In this document: one piece after another, positions 1 through 8,201 of the stretch
Layout: each line of letters opens with the position of its first letter
Numbering within the stretch: the first letter of the stretch is position 1
Assembly (NCBI RefSeq): GCF_000723885.1
Contig: NZ_CCDG010000061.1
Span: forward strand, 62,001-126,000
From: Paenibacillus camerounensis
GTDB taxonomy: Bacteria > Bacillota > Bacilli > Paenibacillales > Paenibacillaceae
Length of the DNA stretch: 64,000 nt
Direction: 5' to 3'
Notes under the pieces: model-generated
Told to the model about the DNA's origin: nothing
The model's database searches: none
What the model saw: the letters and a program-made list of their open reading frames with translations, nothing else
Program-made: the position numbers and the translations under genes

Positions 1-286
1 GCTTACCGTATACCGCAATAATATGTAATAAGTCCTGCTCTGATAATCCTCCTTCCCTGTGCCATACCAGCAAGGCAGGGACGCCGCTGCCGCCAGGAAA
101 CTCCTGTTCAGCGACAACCGCTGCACGGACCGACTGTGAGTCCTCCGGAAGGTTCTGCGCATTGTTGACTACCTGTGAATTTACGGAAGGCCATAACAGC
201 GTAAGCACTCCCACCAGCACGATCCAGATCAGCAATGTGATCCATTTTGTAATACGGCCAGCCACCCATTTCCCGTAGCCCGACAT
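1..286 (-). CDS. MMPL-family (RND-type) transporter, N-terminal part
   Basis: The minus strand reads into the window edge as an open frame beginning MSGYGKWVAGRITKWIT, followed by a hydrophobic helix and then a polar extracytoplasmic segment. This is the usual N-terminus of MMPL/YdfJ-type exporters, which move lipids or drugs across the membrane. Only about 95 residues are present, so no catalytic or core MMPL motif can be checked. An upstream in-frame ATG at 295 touches the GAGAGG site at 296-301, so the ATG at 286, nine bases from that site, is the better start. It is transcribed away from the ABC exporter genes, in the same direction. The family call rests on the N-terminal pattern only. 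Confidence 0.6.
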   Translation of the reverse strand, partial: MSGYGKWVAGRITKWITLLIWIVLVGVLTLLWPSVNSQVVNNAQNLPEDSQSVRAAVVAEQEFPGGSGVPALLVWHREGGLSEQDLLHIIAVYGK

Positions 287-430
287 CCTGTTCATCCTCT
301 CTTTGCCCCGGCTCTTCTCAAAAATGAGCCGCGGGTCATTTTCTCTCCATATCATATATACCCTGAAAATTTTAAGCAAATCTTTTTTTTGAAAATAGCG
401 CTTCAAAGCTTAGCTTTGCCACTCTCCGCC

Positions 431-467
431 AAATAAAAACACCGCCCCTGTGAATACAGGAGCGGTG
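431..467 (-). terminator. Rho-independent terminator of the MarR-ABC exporter operon
   Basis: A 12-bp stem with one mismatch (440-451 with 456-467, GAAT loop) is followed on the minus strand by TTTTTATTT. It lies just downstream of the exporter stop at 495. Confidence 0.85.
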
Positions 468-494
468 CCGGTAAAGAGTGATATAAGGCGTAAT

Positions 495-2390
495 TTAGCC
501 TGCATCAGGCAGATCATCGCCGGAGAACTGGCTGTTATACAGATCGGCATAGAAGCCGCCCTGCTCCAGCAGCTCGACATGGGTACCCTTTTCAATTACA
601 CTGCCCTGGTTCATGACCAGAATGAGGTCGGCATCGCGGATCGTCGACAGCCGGTGGGCAATCACGAAGCTCGTTCTGCCGGTCATCAGCGTCTTCATCG
701 CCTTCTGGATCTGCACTTCAGTCCGTGTATCGACGCTGCTTGTCGCTTCATCCAGAATGAGGATTGACGGATCGGCCAGAATGGCGCGGGCAATCGTCAG
801 CAGCTGCTTCTGGCCCTGGGAGATATTCGACGCCTCCTCATTCAGGATCGTATCATAGCCGAGCGGCAGCGTACGGATGAAGTGGTCGGCATGGGCAGCC
901 TTAGCTGCGCGTACGACATCGGCTTCCGTAGCACCTTCGCGGCCGTACGCAATGTTATCGCGGATCGTGCCGTTGAACAGCCAGGTATCCTGCAGCACCA
1001 TCCCGAATTTGCTGCGCAGCTCGCTGCGCTTCATCGCGGTGATGTTCACACCGTCAATAACGATCTCGCCGCCGCTGATTTCATAGAAGCGCATCAGCAG
1101 GTTAATCAGCGTCGTTTTGCCGGCGCCGGTCGGTCCGACAATTGCAATCGTCTGTCCCGGCTTAACATCGATGTTCATGTCTTCAATCAGGATCGCATCC
1201 GGCTTGTAGCCGAACTTCACATGACGGAATTCAACAGCACCCTCTTCAGTACCCGCGGCAGGCTTAGACCGGGAAACTGCCGTTTCCGGAACTTCCTCTT
1301 CTTCGTCGAGCAGTTCAAAAACACGCTCAGCTGAGGCAATTGTCGACTGAATGATGTTGGCAATATTCGCGGTCTGGGTAATCGGCATTGTGAACTGGCG
1401 CGAATACTGGATAAAGGCCTGAATATCACCGACTTCAATTACCTTACGGGTTACAAAAATCCCGCCGACTACACAGACAAGCACGTAGCCAAGGTTACCG
1501 ATGAACATCATCAGCGGCATGATCATCCCGGACATGAACTGCGAACGCCAGCCGGAGTTGTAAAGATCATCGTTGATTTTGTTGAATTCGCTGAGCGACT
1601 GCTGCTCACGGCCGAAGGCCTTGACGATCCGGTGTCCGGTATACATCTCCTCAACGTGGCCGTTCAGCTGGCCGAGTGATTTCTGCTGGCCGATGAATTG
1701 TCCCTGGGAGCGCTTCGTAATCGCTATAATAACCACAAAGCTCAGCGGCAGCGTAATGATTGTAATCAGGGTCAGCCACGGGCTGATTGTCAGCATCATG
1801 ATGATAACCCCGATAATCGTCACGATGGATGTAATCAGCTGCGTCAAGCTCTGCTGCAGCGTTGTACTGATATTATCCACATCATTGGTTGCACGGCTGA
1901 GGATTTCCCCGTGGGTACGCGAATCAAAATATTTCAGCGGCAGGCGCTCCAGCTTACTGTTAACCTGCTCCCGCATATCAAAGACAACCTTCTGGGCCAC
2001 TCCGGCCATTACATACTGCTGTACGTAGCTGAATAGAGAGCTGAACAGGTACAATCCGCCGAGGATAAGCAGAATGTTATTCACATAACCAAAATCAATA
2101 GCTGCTCCCTCCACACCCGTCAGCATTCCGTAGGCGCCTTCGAACAGCTTGGTTGTAGCCTTCCCCATTATCTTCGGACTAAAAATACTGAATACGGTAC
2201 TGGCTATAGCCGTGATTAAGACGACAAGCAGCTGCACCTGGCGCGGACGCAGGTACGTGATCAGCCGGCGGAGCGTGCCCTTGAAATCCTTGGCCTTCTC
2301 CGGAGGCATTCCCATGCCGGGACCGCCGGGTCCAGGGCCGAAGCCGCCGCGCCGTGCCGGAGGCTTCACTTGCTGATTTCTTTCACTCAT
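495..2390 (-). CDS. ABC exporter half-transporter, consensus ATPase subunit
   Basis: A 631-residue fused membrane/ATPase half-transporter of the multidrug exporter type, acting in the cytoplasmic membrane. A Pro/Gly/Met-rich N-terminus (about residues 13-30) precedes six predicted helices (about 40-340). The nucleotide-binding domain shows Walker A GPTGAGKT (419-426), Walker B ILILDEAT with catalytic Glu548 and switch His579. Its signature motif is ISQGQ rather than LSGGQ. That fits a heterodimer, because this signature faces the degenerate Walker site of the partner encoded just upstream. The ORFs overlap by four bases (ATGA), implying translational coupling. Architecture resembles the YheH/BmrD side of B. 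subtilis heterodimeric exporters; the substrate is unknown. A MarR gene heads the operon. Confidence 0.92.
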   Translation of the reverse strand: MSERNQQVKPPARRGGFGPGPGGPGMGMPPEKAKDFKGTLRRLITYLRPRQVQLLVVLITAIASTVFSIFSPKIMGKATTKLFEGAYGMLTGVEGAAIDFGYVNNILLILGGLYLFSSLFSYVQQYVMAGVAQKVVFDMREQVNSKLERLPLKYFDSRTHGEILSRATNDVDNISTTLQQSLTQLITSIVTIIGVIIMMLTISPWLTLITIITLPLSFVVIIAITKRSQGQFIGQQKSLGQLNGHVEEMYTGHRIVKAFGREQQSLSEFNKINDDLYNSGWRSQFMSGMIMPLMMFIGNLGYVLVCVVGGIFVTRKVIEVGDIQAFIQYSRQFTMPITQTANIANIIQSTIASAERVFELLDEEEEVPETAVSRSKPAAGTEEGAVEFRHVKFGYKPDAILIEDMNIDVKPGQTIAIVGPTGAGKTTLINLLMRFYEISGGEIVIDGVNITAMKRSELRSKFGMVLQDTWLFNGTIRDNIAYGREGATEADVVRAAKAAHADHFIRTLPLGYDTILNEEASNISQGQKQLLTIARAILADPSILILDEATSSVDTRTEVQIQKAMKTLMTGRTSFVIAHRLSTIRDADLILVMNQGSVIEKGTHVELLEQGGFYADLYNSQFSGDDLPDAG

Positions 2391-4156
2391 GCTATTTCCT
2401 CCTCTGACAACTGCGAGGATACAATCTCGCGGTACACTTCGCTATTCTCCATCAGCTCGCGGTGATTACCGATGCCCGCTACCCGGCCTTCATCCAGCAC
2501 AATAATCCGGTCAGCGTCCATAACCGTGCTGACCCGCTGTGCAACGATCAGCACGGTCGATTCCGTGGTCTCCTCCTTCAGGGCAGCGCGCAGCTTGGCA
2601 TCTGTCTTGAAGTCAAGTGCGGAGAAGCTGTCATCGAACAGGTATACTTCCGGCTTGCGGACCAGAGCCCGGGCAATCGACAACCGCTGCTTCTGGCCGC
2701 CGGAGACATTGCTGCCGCCCTGGGCAATCTGCGAACCGAAGCCTTCCTTCATCGCCGATACGAAATCATAAGCCTGGGCCACCTTGGCTGCATGCAGAAT
2801 CTCCTCATCGGTTGCATCATCTTTTCCGTAACGGATATTTTCATTAATTGTACCGGTAAACAGTACAGCCTTTTGCGGAATATAGCCGATCTTGCTGCGC
2901 AGATCCTCCTGCGTCATCTCACGGACATCCACGCCGTCTACACGTACAGCACCTTCTATAACATCATAGAACCGCGGTATCATGCTGAGCAGCGTGGATT
3001 TACCTGAGCCGGTACCGCCGATAATCGCGGTAATCTCACCCGGCCGGGCGCTGAAGCTGATGCCGGACAGCGCGGGCTGTTCCGCTCCCGGATAAGAGAA
3101 GGAGACGTTGTCGAACTCAACATAGCCGCGCAGGCCTTCGCGTCCATCCAGCTTGGTGGCATCTGACGTAGCCAGAAGGTCTCCTGCTGTCGGATCAATA
3201 ATTTCCGGCTTCATATCAAGCACCTCATTGATCCGCAGCGCGGAAGCGGAGGCCCGGGGAATCAATACGAACATCATGGAAACCATAATCAGAGAGAACA
3301 TAATCTGCATGGCATATTGGATAAAGGCCATCAGTGAGCCGACCTGCAGGTCGCCGTCACCGATCCGGATACCGCCGTAATACAGAATGCCGATCATCGA
3401 GAAGTTCATGACCAGCATCATAATCGGCATCAGGCCGGCCATGATTTTGTTAACCTTAATCGCTGTATCTGTGAGATCCTTGTTGGCTGCGGTAAAGCGT
3501 CTGTTCTCATGCTCAATCCGGTTAAAGGAGCGGATAACCCGGATACCGGTCAGATGCTCACGCAGCACCCGGTTCAGGTTGTCCAGCTTCACCTGGATCG
3601 CTTTGAACAGCGGCAGGCCCTTCATTCCGATCAGGAATATCGCTCCAACCAGTACCGGAATGACAACAACAAAGATCAGGGACAGCTTGGCATCCTCAGA
3701 TACCGCCATAATAATCCCCCCGATCATCATCATCGGAGCACCGACCATCATACGCAGCATCATAGTCAATACAGTCTGAACCTGTGTAATATCGTTAGTA
3801 GTGCGGGTAATCAGCGAGGCAGTGCCCAGCTTATCAAATTCATGCAGTGTAAAATTCTCTACATGCTCAAACATCCGTGAACGGGTATTTCTGCCGAAGC
3901 CGGCAGCCACCTTGGCCGAGAGATAACTGGCAATTACCGAACACAGCGCACCGCCGCCGGCCACCAGCAGCATGTAACCGCCAATTCTCCAGATGTAGGA
4001 ACGGTCTCCCTCAACAATCCCTTTATCCACAATGTCAGACATCAGGGTTGGGAGGTACAGATCACCCATGGATTGCAAAAAGACCAGAATCAGTACGGCT
4101 GCTACGCCCCACCGAAAGGGTCTCAGCCCTTTTAACAATTTAATCATTCTTCTCAT
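2387..4156 (-). CDS. ABC exporter half-transporter, degenerate ATPase subunit
   Basis: A 589-residue fused membrane/ATPase protein, partner of the following gene. Walker A is GGTGSGKS (380-387) and the signature is a canonical VSGGQ (484-488). The Walker B catalytic Glu is replaced by Asp (Asp508-Asp509) and the switch His is Gln540 in the AQRVS segment. Such substitutions are the known hallmark of the degenerate site in heterodimeric exporters such as TM287/288 and BmrC/BmrD. The pair therefore has one hydrolytic and one non-hydrolytic ATP site. Its start overlaps the end of the upstream MarR gene by 17 bases, so all three genes form one transcript. Substrate unknown; drug or peptide export is the usual role. 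Confidence 0.92.
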   Translation of the reverse strand: MRRMIKLLKGLRPFRWGVAAVLILVFLQSMGDLYLPTLMSDIVDKGIVEGDRSYIWRIGGYMLLVAGGGALCSVIASYLSAKVAAGFGRNTRSRMFEHVENFTLHEFDKLGTASLITRTTNDITQVQTVLTMMLRMMVGAPMMMIGGIIMAVSEDAKLSLIFVVVIPVLVGAIFLIGMKGLPLFKAIQVKLDNLNRVLREHLTGIRVIRSFNRIEHENRRFTAANKDLTDTAIKVNKIMAGLMPIMMLVMNFSMIGILYYGGIRIGDGDLQVGSLMAFIQYAMQIMFSLIMVSMMFVLIPRASASALRINEVLDMKPEIIDPTAGDLLATSDATKLDGREGLRGYVEFDNVSFSYPGAEQPALSGISFSARPGEITAIIGGTGSGKSTLLSMIPRFYDVIEGAVRVDGVDVREMTQEDLRSKIGYIPQKAVLFTGTINENIRYGKDDATDEEILHAAKVAQAYDFVSAMKEGFGSQIAQGGSNVSGGQKQRLSIARALVRKPEVYLFDDSFSALDFKTDAKLRAALKEETTESTVLIVAQRVSTVMDADRIIVLDEGRVAGIGNHRELMENSEVYREIVSSQLSEEEIA

Positions 4157-4634
4157 CTCCGTTCCTTTGTAACAGGTCTAAATCCGGCCGCGGATTCTCT
4201 TCGATGAATGTCTGCACCTTCATCAGCAGGTCTGCTAGAAGGTTGCTCTCTTCTTCACCCAAATATTCCACCAGCTTACCCAGTGAAGCGTCCATATGAT
4301 TCCGCGCTTTTCTGGTCACAATCCTGCCCTGCTCCGTCAGCCGGATCCGCACCACTCTGCGGTCAGAAGGATCCGGCTGGCGCTCTACCATGTCTTTGGC
4401 CTCAAGACTGTTAATCAGCTGGGTAACTGTAGGAGGCGTAATTTCCAGCAGCCGGCTGATTTCGGAAACCTTGAGCCCCTCCTCCGGTGAGCGTGATTTC
4501 CTGGCGAGGCATATCAATAAAGTCAGTTCACTAGGCTTATGGCCGTCTACCGTCTGATGCACATGTGCTTTGCGCAGCTGGCGCAGGGCCACAAACAGCC
4601 GTTGTGCGACTGGATTTTCGCTCTCTATCCCAAT
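4140..4634 (-). CDS. MarR-family transcriptional regulator of the ABC exporter operon
   Basis: A winged-helix MarR regulator; the recognition helix region reads VSEISRLLEITPPTVTQLINSL and the wing contains DPSDRRVVRIRLTEQG. The first classical start codon in frame is GTG at 4592, but it has no ribosome binding site and would cut off the first dimerisation helix (NPVAQRLFVALRQLRK). A near-perfect GAGGAGG at 4643-4649 lies eight bases upstream of an in-frame ATT at 4634, so I place the start there; this is an inference. The gene overlaps the following exporter gene. Inverted repeats upstream suggest autorepression relieved by a ligand or drug, as for other MarR-exporter operons. Family call very likely; start tentative. 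Confidence 0.85.
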   Translation of the reverse strand: MGIESENPVAQRLFVALRQLRKAHVHQTVDGHKPSELTLLICLARKSRSPEEGLKVSEISRLLEITPPTVTQLINSLEAKDMVERQPDPSDRRVVRIRLTEQGRIVTRKARNHMDASLGKLVEYLGEEESNLLADLLMKVQTFIEENPRPDLDLLQRNGDEKND

Positions 4635-4653
4635 GAATCCCGCCTCCTCATTT

Positions 4654-4705
4654 TTAGTTAGGTCTACTAATAATTAAATACAATATTAATTAGGCTACCT
4701 AATTA
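4654..4705 (-). promoter_or_regulatory. Pair of inverted repeats, probable MarR operators
   Basis: A perfect inverted repeat TAATTAGG-CTA-CCTAATTA spans 4687-4705. A weaker one, TTAGT-N7-ACTAA, spans 4654-4670. Both sit in the AT-rich region just upstream of the MarR gene, where an autoregulatory operator is expected. Binding by this regulator is inferred. Confidence 0.55.
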
Positions 4706-4792
4706 TATTTTTAGGCCATTCCTTTGTCAATTCTTAAAACCGCTTACAAGTTTTACAGAACGGAGAACAGCTCTTTGCCGCCGTCCGCAAGC

Positions 4793-4820
4793 AAAAACTC
4801 CCCCGCCCTGAGGGCGGAGG
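4793..4820 (-). terminator. Rho-independent terminator of the HTH/TPR regulator gene
   Basis: On the minus strand a GC stem CTCCGCCC/GGGCGGGGGAG with a two-base loop is followed by GTTTTTG, 26 bases past the stop at 4846. Confidence 0.75.
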
Positions 4821-4845
4821 AATCTGTATAATCAAGCTATATCGT

Positions 4846-6258
4846 TCAGAGGGACCGCACGGCAATGCCGGAGAGCGGGCGCTCCTCCTCAGCCGGGCCC
4901 TGCTTTTTTGCCAGACCTGTAATAAGCTCACTGTACTTGATCAGCTGCTGTCCGGATGCTTCCCCGCGGTTTGCCTCAAACAAAGCTACACAATCAATCA
5001 TATCCCTGGCGCTGTTCAGCTGAACGGCTGTCTTGAGGCATTGCAGAATGTACGTTACACCCAGCCGGATCTGCCCGCGTTCTAAATAATAGGCAGCCAG
5101 CTGATAGCCGAGCCGGTAAATACGGTCAATATTAATATAATCCTTGAATTGGTCGAAGCCGGCCATCTCCCTGGAGAACCGCTCCAGCACATGATCGGCA
5201 GAGAAGCCGAAGCGGTTGGCAGCCTCCAGAATGCTGACCAGACCAGCCAGCACCTCAGAGGGATGCTCAGCCAGATAAGCAGTATACTCCGGCAGGACTT
5301 CAATATTCCCCTTGAGAAGCTCCAGTGTATACCGGTTGCCGGTTGCAAATGATTTGAAGGCATCCACCAGGCGCAGCCCCTCGTCATCCAGCATTTCAAA
5401 CCAGCCGAGGTCGGCATACAGATCCGTGAAAGCTAAAGCTTCCTCGTAATTTCCCTGTTTGGTAAGCGCGGTAGCCTTCAGAAGATGCCCCTGGGCATAA
5501 TACAGCACCAGCGGCCGCAGCAGCTGAAGCTCTTCAGCGCGCCTGCCGCTCTTTTTCCACAGCTGCTCCCGGTAGATTCCGGTTGCCAGGCTTCTGAGCT
5601 CATCGCTGTACTTCCCCATGTCAGTCCATCTGTGCAGGGAAAAGCAGACATTGGATAGCTTCAGCAGACCTTCAAGCTGCAGATGCTCCGGCAGACGCCC
5701 GCGGAACGGTTCAAAGGCGATGACCGCCCGCAGCATTTCTTCCATATCTGCAATCACGCCAAGCGCCTTAAAGATCCGGTATTGGCTGACAGCCAGTCTT
5801 TCAGAGTAGCTATCCTGTTCTTGCTCCACAATGATTTTATAAAGAGCTCTGGATTCCTGAATCAGCCCGGAAGTGAACAATTTCTCTGCTACCGAGTAGA
5901 TGACATCCAGCGGCTTCGGATATTCCATGATCCGGTTTATAATTTCGTCTACACACTGCTGGCGGCCGGCGGCGGCACAGCGTATCAGAAAAGGCTCCAC
6001 CCTGCGGCGGGAGACTCTCTCATCGTTAAAGCATTCATCTATATACAGCGGATAGAACCAGCCTTCCGGATAGCCAAAGGCTTCTGTTAACGCATCCAGC
6101 TGCCCCAGGGACACCGGCTTAGGTGGATTACCGTGGAGAATGGCGCTTAGACTGCCGCGGTTGAGGCCGGAAACTTTAGCAAACGAAGCAAGGCTGTGCC
6201 CGGAGCGGGACAGATTCCCCTCAATTTCAGAACGTAATGTTGTCAGTTTGTTCTCCAT
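4846..6258 (-). CDS. HTH-type regulator with long helical (TPR-like) C-terminal region
   Basis: A 470-residue protein with an N-terminal XRE/Cro-type helix-turn-helix (about residues 15-70, LASFAKVSGLNRGSLSAIL) and about 400 residues of helical sequence that looks like degenerate TPR repeats. This layout (HTH plus helical solenoid) is that of RRNPP-type regulators such as PlcR, NprR, Rgg and AimR, which bind small peptides. No propeptide gene is evident next to it, so a peptide ligand is only a possibility. The start is supported by GGAGGAGG seven bases upstream of the ATG. It lies downstream of, and in the same direction as, the Spo0E-like gene, but that gene has its own terminator. Target genes unknown. 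Confidence 0.75.
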   Translation of the reverse strand: MENKLTTLRSEIEGNLSRSGHSLASFAKVSGLNRGSLSAILHGNPPKPVSLGQLDALTEAFGYPEGWFYPLYIDECFNDERVSRRRVEPFLIRCAAAGRQQCVDEIINRIMEYPKPLDVIYSVAEKLFTSGLIQESRALYKIIVEQEQDSYSERLAVSQYRIFKALGVIADMEEMLRAVIAFEPFRGRLPEHLQLEGLLKLSNVCFSLHRWTDMGKYSDELRSLATGIYREQLWKKSGRRAEELQLLRPLVLYYAQGHLLKATALTKQGNYEEALAFTDLYADLGWFEMLDDEGLRLVDAFKSFATGNRYTLELLKGNIEVLPEYTAYLAEHPSEVLAGLVSILEAANRFGFSADHVLERFSREMAGFDQFKDYINIDRIYRLGYQLAAYYLERGQIRLGVTYILQCLKTAVQLNSARDMIDCVALFEANRGEASGQQLIKYSELITGLAKKQGPAEEERPLSGIAVRSL

Positions 6259-6335
6259 GCGGCATCCTCCTCCGCAAACCTATATTTAGACTTCTTATTA
6301 ATTCCATTATAGGTAATGCCTATTCAAAGCACAAC

Positions 6336-6361
6336 AAAAGGGCCCCGCTATATGCGGGACC
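6336..6361 (-). terminator. Rho-independent terminator of the Spo0E-like gene
   Basis: An 8-bp stem (6341-6348 with 6354-6361, one G-T pair) is followed on the minus strand by CTTTTG. It lies between the Spo0E-like gene and the HTH/TPR regulator gene. Confidence 0.7.
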
Positions 6362-6403
6362 TCAGGAGATAAGCCAGGTTGAAGGAACGCCGGACGGGCC
6401 GTA

Positions 6404-6688
6404 TTATTGCTGCAGTGCTGACTTGCGTCTTACCCGTTTGCTTTTGGTCAGGGTTCCGTAGGGGGCTGCCTCATTCTGGCGGCTCCTCAGGCTCTCCATC
6501 ATTTTGTTCTGGGCCAGAACAATGTATCCGTCCAGACGCTGGCTCAGCTCTACCACCATATGATCGCTAAGGCTACGTTCCTGTGCGACCTCCAGCAGCT
6601 CACTTCTAAGGCTCTCTATAGTTAGAAACAACTCATCTTCTCGGTAATCGTTTCGATCTTCATGGGAACTGTGGTAATACTTCATCAT
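6404..6688 (-). CDS. Spo0E-like aspartyl-phosphate phosphatase
   Basis: A 94-residue protein whose central part (about residues 23-60) matches the short two-helix Spo0E fold. IESLRSELLEVAQERSLSD is followed by the signature SQRLDGYI. Spo0E-family proteins dephosphorylate Spo0A~P and so delay sporulation; the SQxLD motif contributes the catalytic Asp. The roughly 30-residue C-terminal tail is basic (LTKSKRVRRKSALQ) and longer than in the smallest family members. Two adjacent ATGs (6688 and 6685) follow AGGTGA; the second has better spacing. The gene is monocistronic, with its own terminator, and lies beside an HTH/TPR regulator. It indicates an endospore-forming host. The target response regulator is inferred from the family. 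Confidence 0.85.
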   Translation of the reverse strand: MMKYYHSSHEDRNDYREDELFLTIESLRSELLEVAQERSLSDHMVVELSQRLDGYIVLAQNKMMESLRSRQNEAAPYGTLTKSKRVRRKSALQQ

Positions 6689-6798
6689 TCAGTCACCTGC
6701 CCTCTATCAACTTCTTTCCTATCATAAGGCATGATGCCAAAAAACATATTTTGAAAAAAAAGAAAAAAATGTCGGATATATCATAGTAAGTTTTACAT

Positions 6799-7719
6799 TT
6801 ATTTCATTTTATCACTTTTTTGCGGCGGAAGATAGAGCTCCCCGAGAACCTTCATGGCAAAAGCGATCCATTCCCGCGCAGCAAACGACAAATAACGGTC
6901 TCTGCGCCAAATCATGCCCAGCTGCCAGGGAATCACCGGGTCTGACAGAGGGATAACCGCTATCCGTGTACGTTCGATATCCCGGCAGATGGTCTCCGGC
7001 AGCAGTGCGATGCCCATCCCGGCCTCGACCATCCTGCTGATCAGGTCCCACTGAGAGCTCTCATAAACAACATTTGGCTGAAACCCGGCTTTTACACATT
7101 CGGTAATAATCCGGTCATGCAGGGCAAAATCCTCACGGAACAGCACGAACTCCTCTGCCTCCAGATCCCTGAGCGCCACACTTTCTGCAGCCGCCAGACG
7201 GTGGCCTGCCGGTACGAGCAGTTCCAGCTTCTCTTCAACAAAGGTAAAGCAGTGAAATTTCGCCGTATCCGCCGGAAGCACAACCGCTCCGATGTCCAGC
7301 AGTCCCGTCTCCACATCATCAGCTACCTTCTTGGCTCCGTCTTCATGCAGCCGGATGGTCACATCAGGATACCGCCGGTGGAACTCTCCGATCACTGCCG
7401 GGAAGAAGCTCGCCCCCACCATCGGCGGCAGGCCGATCCGGATATGTCCGCGCTGCAGCTTGCGCAGCCCGTCCAGCTCGCTGGACAGATTAGCGAAGGA
7501 CTCAACGATGTTCTGCGCCTTAGCCAGCAGGATCTCGCCCGCATCGGTCAGCCTGATGCTTTTGCCTTCGCGGTAGAACAGTTCGGCACCCAGCTCCTCT
7601 TCAAGATTACGGATCATTTTGCTGATCGTCGGCTGGGTAATGAACAGCGATTCCGCCGCTCTGGTAAAGCTGTTCAGCCTTGCTGCCTGCACAAAATATT
7701 GCAATTGTCTGATATCCAA
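6799..7719 (-). CDS. LysR-family transcriptional regulator, CidR/YwbI-like
   Basis: N-terminal winged HTH (DIRQLQYFVQAARLNSFTRAA, then TQPTISKMIRNLEEELG) followed by a periplasmic-binding-type effector domain, ending near residue 306. The open frame extends upstream to a GTG at 7755 without a ribosome binding site. A TTG at 7719 is preceded by GAGGTGG and gives the typical LysR N-terminus MDIRQLQYF, so I prefer it. The gene is divergent from a cidA/cidB pair, exactly the arrangement of cidR in staphylococci and ywbI-ywbH-ywbG in B. subtilis. It probably activates that pair in response to carbon overflow (weak acids or acetate), by analogy. Confidence 0.9.
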   Translation of the reverse strand: MDIRQLQYFVQAARLNSFTRAAESLFITQPTISKMIRNLEEELGAELFYREGKSIRLTDAGEILLAKAQNIVESFANLSSELDGLRKLQRGHIRIGLPPMVGASFFPAVIGEFHRRYPDVTIRLHEDGAKKVADDVETGLLDIGAVVLPADTAKFHCFTFVEEKLELLVPAGHRLAAAESVALRDLEAEEFVLFREDFALHDRIITECVKAGFQPNVVYESSQWDLISRMVEAGMGIALLPETICRDIERTRIAVIPLSDPVIPWQLGMIWRRDRYLSFAAREWIAFAMKVLGELYLPPQKSDKMK

Positions 7720-7799
7720 ACGCTCCACCTCATCTATAGACAAAAGGAATGTCACTTATTCAATCTATTCATTTTACCTATGAAAATAATTGTTGTAAA

Positions 7800-7817
7800 C
7801 TTTCAGTATATTGAAAG
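7800..7817. promoter_or_regulatory. 18-bp palindrome before cidA, possible CidR-type site
   Basis: CTTTCA-GTATAT-TGAAAG lies in the divergent region and runs into the AAAGGGG ribosome binding site of the CidA gene. It could be a regulator site or a hairpin masking the ribosome binding site. No T-N11-A LysR site was confidently assigned. Confidence 0.4.
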
Positions 7818-7829
7818 GGGCGAAGCCTT

Positions 7830-8201
7830 ATGAAAAAACTGACTACAGGCTTGCTGCAGGTTGCCGGACTTACAATCTTCTCCATGCTGATTAATACACT
7901 GACTCCGCTGCTGCATCTGCCCATCCCGGGAAGCATCATCGGCATGCTTATATTATTTCTGCTGCTAGAGGCCGGAGCGGTCCGCCTGAGCTGGGTGGAG
8001 GTCGGTGCCTCGTGGCTGCTGGCTGAGCTGCTGCTGTTCTTTATCCCCTCCGCTGTCGGAGTGATGAAATATACCAGTCTGCTTGAGGTGAACGGCCTGC
8101 AGGTGCTGGCGGTTGTACTGGTCGGCACCTTTGCCGTCATGGCCGGTTCTGGCCTGCTGACAGGCGCTATCTATAAAGTAAAGGAGCGTAGAGGCTCATG
8201 A
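7830..8201 (+). CDS. cidA: CidA/LrgA-family holin-like membrane protein
   Basis: A 123-residue protein with four predicted membrane helices and the family hallmarks PIPGSIIGMLILFLLL and LLFFIPSAVGVM. CidA/LrgA proteins are holin-like oligomers linked to murein hydrolase control, programmed lysis and pyruvate/overflow metabolism. The stop overlaps the following CidB gene by four bases (ATGA), so the two are translated together. Ribosome binding site AAAGGGG lies eight bases before the ATG. The divergent LysR gene is the likely regulator. CidA and LrgA cannot be separated by sequence alone; the CidR-like neighbour favours the cid type. Confidence 0.9.
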   Translation: MKKLTTGLLQVAGLTIFSMLINTLTPLLHLPIPGSIIGMLILFLLLEAGAVRLSWVEVGASWLLAELLLFFIPSAVGVMKYTSLLEVNGLQVLAVVLVGTFAVMAGSGLLTGAIYKVKERRGS

